In this document: one piece after another, positions 1 to 8,343 of the stretch | How positions within the stretch are numbered: position 1 is the first letter of the stretch | Layout of the letters: the number at the start of each line of letters is the position of its first letter | Source: Gp7-AA6 sp036395755 | GTDB lineage: Bacteria > Acidobacteriota > Thermoanaerobaculia > UBA5066 > Gp7-AA6 | Assembly: GCA_036395755.1 (NCBI GenBank) | Contig: DASWCZ010000057.1 | Coordinates: 1 to 64,000 of the forward strand | Direction of reading: 5' to 3' | DNA length: 64,000 bases | Program-made: the position numbers and the translations under genes | Notes under the pieces: generated by a model | Told to the model about the DNA's origin: nothing | The model's database searches: none | The model's input: the letters and a program-made list of their open reading frames with translations, nothing else

Positions 1-33
1 GAGCTGGTAGAACGTCGGTCGGGGGGACCATCG

Positions 34-63
34 AACGGGGGCTCGCGCCCCCGTTTCGTTTTC
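34..63 (+). terminator. Intrinsic terminator at window edge
   Basis: A 9-bp GC-rich stem (34-42 with 47-55) closes a four-base loop (TCGC) and is followed by TTTCGTTTTC on the plus strand. The U-rich side is on the plus strand, so it most likely terminates a gene lying left of the window. For the minus-strand arn operon it would be a poor terminator. Confidence 0.6.
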
Positions 64-964
64 AGTCCGAAGGCGCCCCCTGCACGGCCAGCGTGCCGGA
101 GCGGCCCGGCACTTCCCCCATGACGACGTCGTGCTTCGGCAAACCGCCGGGCGGCAACGACCGAAAAAGCGCTTCGATGGAAACGAGCTCGTAGCCCTGT
201 CGCCGCCAGCCCGACAGGAGCCGCTCGAAAGTCGGCAGCCACTTCATGCCTTCGAGCTCCGCGTGCAGCGTGTAGACATGGTCCCGGGAAGAAGAGGCGG
301 TGAGAGAGAGCACCGCCTCGTGAACGTTGTCGGGCGTCCGGTCGTTGCTCCCGACCAGCTCGTCTAAGGTCGGCAGCGTGGTGGGCAACTGCGGCACCCG
401 GCCGGCGCGCCCCTCGAACACCGGAAGGAAAGGGCGAGTTCCACGCACGTCCGAGGCGTGGGTGAACCCGAACTCCTCCTCCAGCTCGTAGGCGTGGGCG
501 TTCATCTGCCAGCCGGCGGCGCCGTGCGTGCGCGCCGGGACGCCGAAGATCTCGTGGAATCGCTCGACCGCCCGGCTCATCTGCTCCCGCGTCCAGTCGC
601 GGTCCCGGGTCGTGACATTGTCCTGCCACAGGACGTGGTCGTAACCGTGGACGCCGACCTCGAAGCCGGCGTCTCGGACGCCGCGCAGGATGTCCGCGCA
701 GGAGCGGCCGATGTCGGGCCCCGGCAAGAGCGTGCCGTATAACAACGTGCGGATGCCGTAGTGCTCGACCGCCGAAGTGCGCGAGACTTTTCTCACGAAC
801 CCGGGCCGGAAGACGCGGCGGATGGCGCGTCCGGTGTGATCTCTCCCCAGCGAAAAAAGAAACGTCGCGCCCGCCCCGTGCCTCTTCAAGACCTCCCGGA
901 GGCGCCGCACGCCTTCGCGCGTGCCGCGGGAAGTGTCGACGTCGACCTTCAGCGCGAGCTTCAC
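62..964 (-). CDS. arnD: ArnD-like 4-deoxy-4-formamido-L-arabinose-phosphoundecaprenol deformylase
   Basis: Polysaccharide-deacetylase (NodB-fold) enzyme of 300 aa, the length expected for ArnD. In the pathway it removes the formyl group from undecaprenyl-phosphate-Ara4FN on the cytoplasmic face before flipping. Visible motifs are KVDVDT at the N-terminus (the metal-binding D-x-D), VGVHGYDHVLW (the two metal His in HGYDH) and a late YTLHAELEG block carrying the catalytic-side His. The start is GTG at 964, 13 nt after the upstream decarboxylase stop. It is the last gene of a six-gene minus-strand arn run, which makes the assignment firm. Confidence 0.92.
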   Translation of the reverse strand: MKLALKVDVDTSRGTREGVRRLREVLKRHGAGATFLFSLGRDHTGRAIRRVFRPGFVRKVSRTSAVEHYGIRTLLYGTLLPGPDIGRSCADILRGVRDAGFEVGVHGYDHVLWQDNVTTRDRDWTREQMSRAVERFHEIFGVPARTHGAAGWQMNAHAYELEEEFGFTHASDVRGTRPFLPVFEGRAGRVPQLPTTLPTLDELVGSNDRTPDNVHEAVLSLTASSSRDHVYTLHAELEGMKWLPTFERLLSGWRRQGYELVSIEALFRSLPPGGLPKHDVVMGEVPGRSGTLAVQGAPSD

Positions 965-977
965 GCCCGGGCGCGGC

Positions 978-2024
978 TCAATCGGCGACGAGCTCGCGGG
1001 CTTCGGCGACGTGCGTGCGGTAGGCGTCGAAAATCCCCCGGAGAGCGTCTTCCATGTTCACCTGCGGCTTCCAGCCGAGGTCCTGCATGGTGTTGTCGAT
1101 CTTCGGCACCCGATTCTGCACGTCCTGGTACCCGGCGCCGTAGTAGGCGCTCGACGTGGTCTCCACGAGCTCGACGCGGGCGGCGTTCTCCCTGTACTCG
1201 GGATATTGGGCGGCGAGCTTCAGCATCATCCCGGCCACTTCGCGCACCGAGCAATCGTTGGCAGGATTGCCGATGTTGTAGATCTGTCCGCTCGCCTTGT
1301 CGTCCCTGTTTTCCACGATCTTCATCAGGGCATCGATTCCGTCGTCGATGTAAGTGAACGTGCGCTTCTGGTGGCCGCCGTCGACCAGGTTGATCGGCTC
1401 CCCGCGCACGATGTGACCGAGGAATTGGGTGATCACGCGCGAGCTGCCTTCCTTGGCGGTGGAGATGTTGTCGAGGCCCGCGCCGATCCAGTTGAACGGC
1501 CGGAACAACGTGTAATCGAGATCCTCCATCTGGCCGTAGCCGTGGATCACCCGGTCCATGAGCTGCTTGGAGCAGGCGTAGATCCACCGCGGCTTGTTGA
1601 TCGGTCCGTAGATCATCTCGGACCTGTACGGGTCGAACTCCGCGTCCCGGCACATGCCGTACACTTCGGAGGTCGAGGGAAACAGCAGGCGCTTTTTGTG
1701 CTTCACGCAGGCTCGTACGATCGGCAGGTTGGCCTCGAAGTCGAGCTCGAACACGCGGAGGGGTTGCTGCACGTAGCTGGCTGGCGTGGCGATAGCCACC
1801 AGCGGCATCACCACGTCGCACTTGCGGATGTGGTACTCCATCCACTCCTTGTTGATGGTGATGTCCCCCTCGAAGAAGTGGAACCGGGGATTGGCGGAGA
1901 GATCGGCCACGCGTTCGGAAGCCATGTCCATCCCGAAGACGTGCCAGTCGGTCGTGTCCATGATGCGCTTGGACAGGTGATGACCGATGAAGCCGTTGAC
2001 GCCCAGGATCAGGATTTTCTTCAT
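978..2024 (-). CDS. arnA: UDP-glucuronate decarboxylase (ArnA dehydrogenase half, stand-alone)
   Basis: Extended SDR of 348 aa corresponding to the C-terminal half of E. coli ArnA. It oxidatively decarboxylates UDP-glucuronate to UDP-4-keto-pentose, the first committed step of Ara4N synthesis. Visible are the Rossmann signature GVNGFIGHHL, the active-site block STSEVYGMC, the YACSK catalytic Tyr/Lys pair and RPFNWIG. The ATG at 2024 overlaps the stop of the formyltransferase gene by 4 nt (ATGA). The usual fused bifunctional ArnA is therefore encoded by two adjacent genes here. Confidence 0.9.
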   Translation of the reverse strand: MKKILILGVNGFIGHHLSKRIMDTTDWHVFGMDMASERVADLSANPRFHFFEGDITINKEWMEYHIRKCDVVMPLVAIATPASYVQQPLRVFELDFEANLPIVRACVKHKKRLLFPSTSEVYGMCRDAEFDPYRSEMIYGPINKPRWIYACSKQLMDRVIHGYGQMEDLDYTLFRPFNWIGAGLDNISTAKEGSSRVITQFLGHIVRGEPINLVDGGHQKRTFTYIDDGIDALMKIVENRDDKASGQIYNIGNPANDCSVREVAGMMLKLAAQYPEYRENAARVELVETTSSAYYGAGYQDVQNRVPKIDNTMQDLGWKPQVNMEDALRGIFDAYRTHVAEARELVAD

Positions 2025-2947
2025 GGAGGCCCTTCCGGGAGCGCGAGCGTGCCGCCGTGTTTCGCGTTCAGCGTTTCCGCGTCGAGACGTCTGCCATCCA
2101 GCTCGGCGTCGAGGACTTTCAGCAGACCGCCATCGCCGCAGCGCGCCACCAATCCGCCGTTCTCGACCATGAGCGTCGGAGGGCCGGGCGCGCTTTCGTT
2201 CTGCACGAGCGTGCGCCAGACCGCCAGACGTCCCGCGGCAGTATCGCAGAATGCGCCGGGATACGGCCGTGTCACCGCGCGCACCAGGTTATGGATCTCG
2301 CGCGCGGAGCGCGTCCAGTCGATGGCCCCGTCCTCGGGTCTCCTGCCCCCGAAATAGGAACCCTTCGAGAGGTCCTGGGGCGTCAACTTCGCCGTACCGG
2401 CAACGAGTGCCGGCAGACTGCGGTGGAGCGTCATTTCCGCCGCCACGGCGACCTTCTCGAACACTTCGCGTGCCGTGTCGTCGGGGAGGATCGGAACCGC
2501 GATCTGGTCTACGATGTCGCCGCCGTCCGGCTTTTCGCTCATCGCGTGCAGCGTCGCACCGGTCTCGGTCTCGCCGTTGATGATGGCCCAGTTGACCGGC
2601 ACGCGGCCGCGATATTTGGGCAGCAGCGACCCGTGCACGTTGTACGCGCCGCGGCGGGCCGCCGCGAGGAGCGGCGCGTTCAGGATCTGCCGGTAATAGA
2701 ACGAGAACAGAAAATCGGGGTCGCAGGCGCGCACGCGAGCGAGCACGTCCGCCGCGTTGGGGTCGGCCGGCGCCACCGTCGGCACGCCATGCTCGAGCGC
2801 GCGATTCCGTACGCTCCCGAACCACACGTTTTCTCCGGGGTTGTCCTCGTGGGTCAAGACCAGCTTCACGTCCACGCCCTGGGCCAGAAGTACGGACAGA
2901 CAGCGGACGCCGACGGTGTGGTAGGCGAAGACCACGGCGCTCGTCAC
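2021..2947 (-). CDS. UDP-Ara4N formyltransferase (ArnA formyltransferase half, stand-alone)
   Basis: 10-formyl-THF-dependent formyltransferase of 308 aa, matching the N-terminal half of ArnA plus an Fmt-type C-terminal domain. It formylates UDP-Ara4N. The catalytic N-x-H is in YNVHGSLLPKYRGR, and PDGGDIV supplies the catalytic Asp. I start it at GTG 2947, which overlaps the arnC stop by 4 nt (GTGA). A longer reading frame runs to 3499 but covers arnC antisense-free sequence and shows no family similarity before V-T-S-A-V-V-F-A-Y. Confidence 0.88.
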   Translation of the reverse strand: MTSAVVFAYHTVGVRCLSVLLAQGVDVKLVLTHEDNPGENVWFGSVRNRALEHGVPTVAPADPNAADVLARVRACDPDFLFSFYYRQILNAPLLAAARRGAYNVHGSLLPKYRGRVPVNWAIINGETETGATLHAMSEKPDGGDIVDQIAVPILPDDTAREVFEKVAVAAEMTLHRSLPALVAGTAKLTPQDLSKGSYFGGRRPEDGAIDWTRSAREIHNLVRAVTRPYPGAFCDTAAGRLAVWRTLVQNESAPGPPTLMVENGGLVARCGDGGLLKVLDAELDGRRLDAETLNAKHGGTLALPEGPP

Positions 2948-3891
2948 TCGCGGACGTCCTCGGTCTCCAGGATCGCAGCGATCAGGTAGCGCGGGCGCTG
3001 GCGGACTTCCTGGTAGATGCGGCCGATGTACTCGCCGAGCATGCCGATGCCGAACAGCGCGATGCCGATGAAGAAGAAGGCCACACCGAACAACGTGAAC
3101 AGTCCGCCTTCTTCGGGACCGATGATCAGGCGGCGCGCCGCGAGGACCACCACCAGCACGGCGGAAGCGAGGGACACCACCATGCCCAGCATCGAGAAGA
3201 GTTGCAGAGGCACGACGGAAAAGCCGGTCATCAGGTCGAAGTTCAAGCGGATGAGCCGGTAGGCCGAATACTTGGATTCGCCGGCGGCGCGCTCCTCGTG
3301 CTTCACGACGACTTCCGTGGGGCGCTGCGCGAAGGAATACGCCAGCGCCGGAATGAACGTGTTCATTTCCTGGCACTGGTTGATGGTATCCACGACGCGG
3401 CGGCTGTAAGCGCGCAGCATGCTGCCCTGATCGGTCATCCGGATGCGGGTGATGCGCTCGCGAAGCCAGTTCATCGCGCGCGAGGCGGCGCGCCGCCACA
3501 ACTTGTCGTCTCGCTTCTCGCGAATCGAGCCGACGTAGTCGTAGCCCTCGTCCATCTTCGCCAGCAGTTTCCCCGCTTCCTCCGGCGGATTCTGAAGGTC
3601 CGCGTCCAGCGTCATTACGCGCTGCCCGCGCACGTGAGCAAAGCCGGCCAGGATCGCGCGGTGCTGGCCGAAGTTGCCGTTGAACAGAATCACGCGCGTC
3701 ACGTCGGGTCGCTCCGCATGCTGGTCGGCCAGCAACGCCCTCGAGCGGTCGCGCGAGCCGTCGTCCACGAAGACGATTTCGTACGGCGTCTTCAGCGCAT
3801 CGAGCGCCGGATACAGGCGCGCGAACAGCGCCGGCAGCGAGTCTTCCTCGTTGTAGACCGGGATGACGACGGAGACGTCGGGGTTTGTCAT
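2944..3891 (-). CDS. arnC: Undecaprenyl-phosphate Ara4FN transferase ArnC
   Basis: Family 2 glycosyltransferase of 315 aa that transfers 4-formamido-arabinose from UDP to undecaprenyl phosphate at the inner membrane. The GT-A fold is visible as SVVIPVYNEE, FVDDGSRD and the metal-binding DADLQNPPEE. Two C-terminal membrane helices (around residues 228-250 and 262-286) end in LGEYIGRIYQEVRQRPRY, typical of the ArnC/DPM1-like family. ATG at 3891 overlaps the arnB stop by 4 nt, so the two are translationally coupled. Confidence 0.92.
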   Translation of the reverse strand: MTNPDVSVVIPVYNEEDSLPALFARLYPALDALKTPYEIVFVDDGSRDRSRALLADQHAERPDVTRVILFNGNFGQHRAILAGFAHVRGQRVMTLDADLQNPPEEAGKLLAKMDEGYDYVGSIREKRDDKLWRRAASRAMNWLRERITRIRMTDQGSMLRAYSRRVVDTINQCQEMNTFIPALAYSFAQRPTEVVVKHEERAAGESKYSAYRLIRLNFDLMTGFSVVPLQLFSMLGMVVSLASAVLVVVLAARRLIIGPEEGGLFTLFGVAFFFIGIALFGIGMLGEYIGRIYQEVRQRPRYLIAAILETEDVRE

Positions 3892-5027
3892 GGCGCGAGC
3901 ATGGGAGAGAGCACGTCCGAGACCGCGCCGCAGACGCGCTCGACGTCGGCGTTGCTCATCGCGGGGAAGAGCGGCAGCGTCACGGTCGAGCGGCCGATCC
4001 GTTCCGCTGCCGGATACTGGCCCTCCCGGAAGCCGAGCGAGCGGTAGAGCGCGAACAGGTGCATGGCCGGGTAGTGCACGCCGACCCCGACCTTCTTCGT
4101 CCTCATGCGCTCGATGAACTCGCCGCGGGTGATCTTCATTCGATCCAGCGGGAGCAGCGGCTGGAACATGTGCCAGTTCGACTGTTCGAAATCCTCTGGC
4201 GGAAGCTCGCAGCCGACATCATGGTCCCAATGCTCGAAATAATGCTTCGCCAGGGCGCGGCGTCTTGCGTTGAACCCCTCCAGCTTCGGCAATTGAAGGA
4301 GTCCGATCACCGCGGCGATGTCGGTCAAATTCGACTTGCCTCCCAGCACGTCCACGTCCATGCCGCCGTCGGCAAAGCGCGTGACGCCTTGCAGGCGCAG
4401 CTTTTCGAGCAGGTGTGCCTCGTCCTCGGTGTTCACGACGAGACACCCGCCTTCGGCGGTGGTCAAGTTCTTGTTCGCCTGAAAGCTGACGGCCACCAGG
4501 TCGCCGAATGAGCCGATCTCCCGGCCCCTCCAGTTCGCCCCCATGGACTGCGCCGCGTCCTCGATCACGCGCAGCCCGTGTCTGCCGGCGAAGGCGTAAA
4601 GCCGGTCGCGATCCACGGGCAGGCCGGCCAGGTCCACCGGAATGACCGCGCGGGTTTTCTCCGTGACCGCCGGCTCGGCCATTTCGAGGTCGATGTTGCG
4701 CGTGGTCCGGTCGGCGTCGACGAACACCGGCGTCGCGCCCACTTCGAGGATGGCGTTGGCGGTTCCGACCCAGGAAAGCGGCGTGGTGATGACTTCGTCG
4801 CCCGGTCCGATCTTGCACAGACGCAGGGCCAGCTGCAATGCCGCAGTGGCGGAATTGAGCACCCGCACCGGCCGGCCGCCGTACCGCTTCGACAAGGCCG
4901 CTTCGAATTCCTTGACCTTGGGCCCGCTCGTGATCCAGCCCGACCGCAGAACGTCGCCGACTGCACGGATCTCGGCCTCGTCGATCGATGGCCGGGTGAA
5001 TGGGAGGAAATCCATTTGAGCGGCCAT
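3888..5027 (-). CDS. arnB: UDP-4-amino-4-deoxy-L-arabinose aminotransferase ArnB
   Basis: DegT/DnrJ/EryC1 family PLP aminotransferase of 379 aa that converts the 4-keto-pentose to UDP-Ara4N using glutamate. The PLP lysine lies in SFQANKNLTTAEGG, which lines up with the E. coli ArnB SFHAIKN region. PVDLAGLPVD and EDAAQSMGA match the cofactor-binding blocks of the family. It sits second in the operon, 28 nt downstream of arnT and overlapping arnC. Confidence 0.93.
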   Translation of the reverse strand: MAAQMDFLPFTRPSIDEAEIRAVGDVLRSGWITSGPKVKEFEAALSKRYGGRPVRVLNSATAALQLALRLCKIGPGDEVITTPLSWVGTANAILEVGATPVFVDADRTTRNIDLEMAEPAVTEKTRAVIPVDLAGLPVDRDRLYAFAGRHGLRVIEDAAQSMGANWRGREIGSFGDLVAVSFQANKNLTTAEGGCLVVNTEDEAHLLEKLRLQGVTRFADGGMDVDVLGGKSNLTDIAAVIGLLQLPKLEGFNARRRALAKHYFEHWDHDVGCELPPEDFEQSNWHMFQPLLPLDRMKITRGEFIERMRTKKVGVGVHYPAMHLFALYRSLGFREGQYPAAERIGRSTVTLPLFPAMSNADVERVCGAVSDVLSPMLAP

Positions 5028-5055
5028 GATCAGACCACGACGCGGGCGAGACTCT

Positions 5056-6726
5056 TCACGGTTTCCGGACCACGATGCGCCGCGGCGCCCGGTCGATGAC
5101 CTGCATCGGCACCTCGAGCTTCTGGAGGGAAGCGAAACTCTCGGGATCCGTCACGGCGACCCCCTGCGGCAGCTCGCGCCAGAGCCGCCCGAAAGCCGGC
5201 AGATCGTGGACCCATTTCTGCGGCTCCTGTCGCTCCCCCAAATCGAACTCGCTCACGTAGTCCACGAGCGTCACGGTGCGCTTCATATAGAAAGGCAGAG
5301 TCTGGTCGTAATAATTCACCGCGAAAAGAGGGGTGTCGGAGCGGATCATGGGGCGCAGCTTCCGGGCCAGCGTCGCGCTCGACACGAGCGGCGAGTAGCT
5401 TTGATAGCCGAGGATCGCGGCGTTCAAGAATAAGAGCGACCCGGCCGCGAGCCACAGAACGGATTGCAACTCGCGATGGGCCGCAGAAGCCCGAGCGGCG
5501 ACCGCTCCCGCGAGCGCAAACGCGAGCGAGCCCGCGAAGGCCCAGTGGGAGAACGCCCGATTGATCTCCATCGGCGTCCTGGCATCGCCGGTCGAGCCGA
5601 AGATCAGCACTCCCACGGCGATCGCTGCCAGGAACACGGCGATGGCGATGGCATGGCGCCGCATCGAGCCGGGTTTCGCCGCGGCGAGCACCTGCGCCAG
5701 CAGGAGCGCGAGTGCCGGAAACACGGGAAGGATGTAGCTGGGCAGCTTGGAGCCCGAGACGCTGAAGAAGACGAAGATGAAGACCGACCAGATCAGGAGA
5801 AAGCGGTTGGTCTGAAACCTCGCGGTGTCGAGACGCCAGCCGCGCCGGACGATCTGCGGCAGGAGCGTGGTCCAGGGCAGCAGCCCCGCCACCAGCAGCG
5901 GAAGGAAGTAGTACAACGCTCCGGCGCGATGATGCTCGGTGGTCAGGAAGCGCTCGAGGTGCTCGTGGACGAAATAGAAATCGGCCCATTCCGGATTCCG
6001 GCGCGCCACCAGCACGTGCCAGGGCACGGAGAGCGCCGCGAAGATCGGGAAACCGGAGAACCAGCAGAGGCGCGCCCACGGGCGCCAGTCGCGGCAGATC
6101 GCGCTGTAGAAAAACAGCACCGCGCCCGGCAGAACCACACCGATGAGCCCTTTGCTCAACAGGGCACCGGCCATCGCCGCCCAGACGATCCCCATCCACC
6201 GGCGCGTCTCTCCCCGGGTGGCGCCGTCGTGCTGGGCGCGGAGAAATCCGCACAGCGCGAGCGTCATGAAGAAGGTCACTCCCGTGTCGAGCGTCACGAT
6301 GTGGCTCATTCCCAAGATCCACAGCATGCCGGCACACGTGATGCCGGCGTAGTCCGCCGTCCGGGTGCCCCACAGGCGGAGCGCCGTCCGGTGCACCAGG
6401 ATCACGGTCGCAAAGCCGCACAGCCCGACCCAGAGGCGGGCGACGAACTCCGACTCGCCAAAGGCTTTGAAGAGGACGGCGGTCGCCCAGTACTGGAGTG
6501 GCGGCTTCTCGAAATATTTCAGGCCGTTCAGGCGCGGCGTCACCCAGTCGTTCGTCGAGGCCATCTCGCGCGAAATTTCGGAGTAACGGCCTTCGTCCGG
6601 ATGGGTCAAGTCGAGGCAGCCCAGACCCACGAACCACAAGGCAGCCAGCGCCAGCCAGAGGAGCCGGCGCCTGGAGAGGACGCTCCCGAACGGGGTTGCG
6701 GTTCGCGCGATGGCTTCGGCGTTCAA
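5056..6726 (-). CDS. arnT: Ara4N lipid A transferase ArnT (GT83)
   Basis: Polytopic inner-membrane glycosyltransferase of 556 aa that moves Ara4N from undecaprenyl phosphate onto lipid A phosphates at the periplasmic face, lowering negative charge and polymyxin binding. The N-terminal periplasmic loop has DLTHPDEGRYSEISREM (PMT_2-type acidic motif) and YFEKPPLQYW, a conserved ArnT block. At least ten hydrophobic helices follow. The start is TTG at 6726, with no clear Shine-Dalgarno, so it is uncertain by a few codons. First gene of the arn operon. No ugd or arnE/F flippase gene is seen in the window. Confidence 0.88.
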   Translation of the reverse strand: MNAEAIARTATPFGSVLSRRRLLWLALAALWFVGLGCLDLTHPDEGRYSEISREMASTNDWVTPRLNGLKYFEKPPLQYWATAVLFKAFGESEFVARLWVGLCGFATVILVHRTALRLWGTRTADYAGITCAGMLWILGMSHIVTLDTGVTFFMTLALCGFLRAQHDGATRGETRRWMGIVWAAMAGALLSKGLIGVVLPGAVLFFYSAICRDWRPWARLCWFSGFPIFAALSVPWHVLVARRNPEWADFYFVHEHLERFLTTEHHRAGALYYFLPLLVAGLLPWTTLLPQIVRRGWRLDTARFQTNRFLLIWSVFIFVFFSVSGSKLPSYILPVFPALALLLAQVLAAAKPGSMRRHAIAIAVFLAAIAVGVLIFGSTGDARTPMEINRAFSHWAFAGSLAFALAGAVAARASAAHRELQSVLWLAAGSLLFLNAAILGYQSYSPLVSSATLARKLRPMIRSDTPLFAVNYYDQTLPFYMKRTVTLVDYVSEFDLGERQEPQKWVHDLPAFGRLWRELPQGVAVTDPESFASLQKLEVPMQVIDRAPRRIVVRKP

Positions 6727-6812
6727 GGACGGTTCGGGAGGAAAAGTCCGTGGAGTTTACCAGCGCGGGCGTCTGCGGCGCCGGAGAGGTTGGGATTTCC
6801 GGAGCGCAACCT

Positions 6813-7316
6813 CTACGCCCGGTCCGCGACGGCGTCGGCGCGGCGACGACGCAGGAGCACGAGCGAGAACACCATGGCGACGATGAGCAGCGTCAGGAGC
6901 GCGAGCTCGATCATGGCGTTGCGGAAGACCCCTTCTCCCTTCTCGAGCAGCGTCACGAATTCGGCCGTCAGAACGAGGATGCGCCGCGTCGCCGCGATCA
7001 ATCCCACGATCAAGAACGGTTCGGGGACGAGAGTGTGCTCTCGGAAGGAGACCTGCACGGTGTAGAGGAGCTCGACGATCATGAGGATCAGGAGCAGCCG
7101 ATCGAGAAGATCGATCGAGCTCGCGGGGAACTGTCCCGTCAGGAGGCTCTGACCGAATCGGATCGCCGCCGCGACGAGAAGGACGAGCGCGCTCGCCGCC
7201 AGCAACAGGCCGAGGCCGATGTAGACGACGTCCTCGACCCGGGTGAACTGCGACGAAATCCACCCCCGAGCGTCGCGGCGGCTCGCCGGGCTCCTCTCCT
7301 TCGACACGGACGTCAC
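6813..7316 (-). CDS. PsiE-like membrane protein
   Basis: Small integral membrane protein of about 167 aa with four predicted helices (starting VVYIGLGLLLAASALVLL) and the PsiE-family pattern: LLLILMIVELLYTVQVSF, then EPFLIVGLIAATRRILVLTAE. PsiE proteins are associated with phosphate starvation in E. coli but their function is unknown. I choose GTG 7316, which has AAGGAGG about 12 nt upstream and leaves room for the divergent ABC gene. The reading frame is open further to 7544 but that would overlap the ABC gene with low-complexity sequence. Confidence 0.72.
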   Translation of the reverse strand: MTSVSKERSPASRRDARGWISSQFTRVEDVVYIGLGLLLAASALVLLVAAAIRFGQSLLTGQFPASSIDLLDRLLLILMIVELLYTVQVSFREHTLVPEPFLIVGLIAATRRILVLTAEFVTLLEKGEGVFRNAMIELALLTLLIVAMVFSLVLLRRRRADAVADRA

Positions 7317-7410
7317 GGCTTCGTCCGATCCTCCTTCGCGTGCCCTGGCTTTCCGGACGAGCAGTCTGTCACAGGGCCGCGCCGGGTCCGGGCGATAGAC
7401 TTCCGCCCGC

Positions 7411-8343
7411 TTGGCCGAGGCCTTTCCGCTCGAGATCACGGAGCTGCACAAGTCCTTCGGGGACCGCTGCGCGCTCGACGGCGTGTCGCTCACGTTCGCG
7501 GCCGGCGAGATCCTCGGGCTTCTCGGCCCGAATGGCGCCGGCAAGACGACAGTCGTCCGGTCGGTGGTCGGACGCGTCCGCCCGGATTCCGGAACCGTGC
7601 GCGTCTTCGGCCGGCCTCCGGACGATCCGCGGTCGAAGGCCGCAGTCGGGTACGTGACGCAGGAGATCGCGCTCTACCCGCTTCTCTCCCCCGCCGAGAA
7701 CCTCGCCGCCTTCGGACGTTTCCAGGGGCTTCGCGGCCAGCCGCTCGAGAGAGCCGTCGGCCAGAGCCTCCGATGGACTGGGCTCGCCGAGCGGGCGAAG
7801 GAACGGACCGAGCGGCTCTCGGGCGGAATGAAACGCCGGCTGAACATCGCCGCCGGGACGATCCACGGACCCCGCCTCCTGCTCTTGGACGAGCCGACCG
7901 TCGGAGTCGATCCCCAATCGCGCGAGAGGATTTACCAGATGATCGAGGAGCTTCGCAAGGGCGGTGTCTCGCTCCTCTACACGACGCACTACATGGAGGA
8001 GGCCGAACGGCTCTGCGACCGGATCGCGATCATCGACAACGGAAAGATCATCGCTCTCGGCACCAAGGAAGACCTCGTCCGTTCGACGCTCGGCGCGAAA
8101 CAAACGCTCACGATCGAGACGGAGTCTCCGGTTCCCCCGGCGCTCCAGGAGGCCCTCGAAAGGCGGGGAGGGACGGTCTCGGACTCGACCGTCCACTTCT
8201 CGGTCACGGAGCCGGCCCGCGAAATTCCGGAGCTGCTCGCCGCTTTCCGGAACGACGGCGTCCGGATCCGCGACATGGCGTTGAAGACGGCGACGCTCGA
8301 GGCGGTCTTTCTGCAGCTGACGGGCCGGGAGCTTCGCGAATGA
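7411..8343 (+). CDS. ABC-2 type exporter, ATP-binding subunit
   Basis: ABC ATPase of 310 aa of the DrrA/NatA type, energising the membrane subunit encoded next. Visible are Walker A (GPNGAGKTT), Q-loop (VTQEIALYP), signature (RLSGGMKRR), Walker B (LLLLDEPTVGVD) and the switch His (YTTHYMEEAE). A C-terminal extension of about 85 aa follows the ATPase core. The start is TTG 7411. The gene overlaps the permease start by ATGA. Substrate is unknown; multidrug, lipid or polysaccharide export are all possible for this family. Confidence 0.9.
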   Translation: MAEAFPLEITELHKSFGDRCALDGVSLTFAAGEILGLLGPNGAGKTTVVRSVVGRVRPDSGTVRVFGRPPDDPRSKAAVGYVTQEIALYPLLSPAENLAAFGRFQGLRGQPLERAVGQSLRWTGLAERAKERTERLSGGMKRRLNIAAGTIHGPRLLLLDEPTVGVDPQSRERIYQMIEELRKGGVSLLYTTHYMEEAERLCDRIAIIDNGKIIALGTKEDLVRSTLGAKQTLTIETESPVPPALQEALERRGGTVSDSTVHFSVTEPAREIPELLAAFRNDGVRIRDMALKTATLEAVFLQLTGRELRE

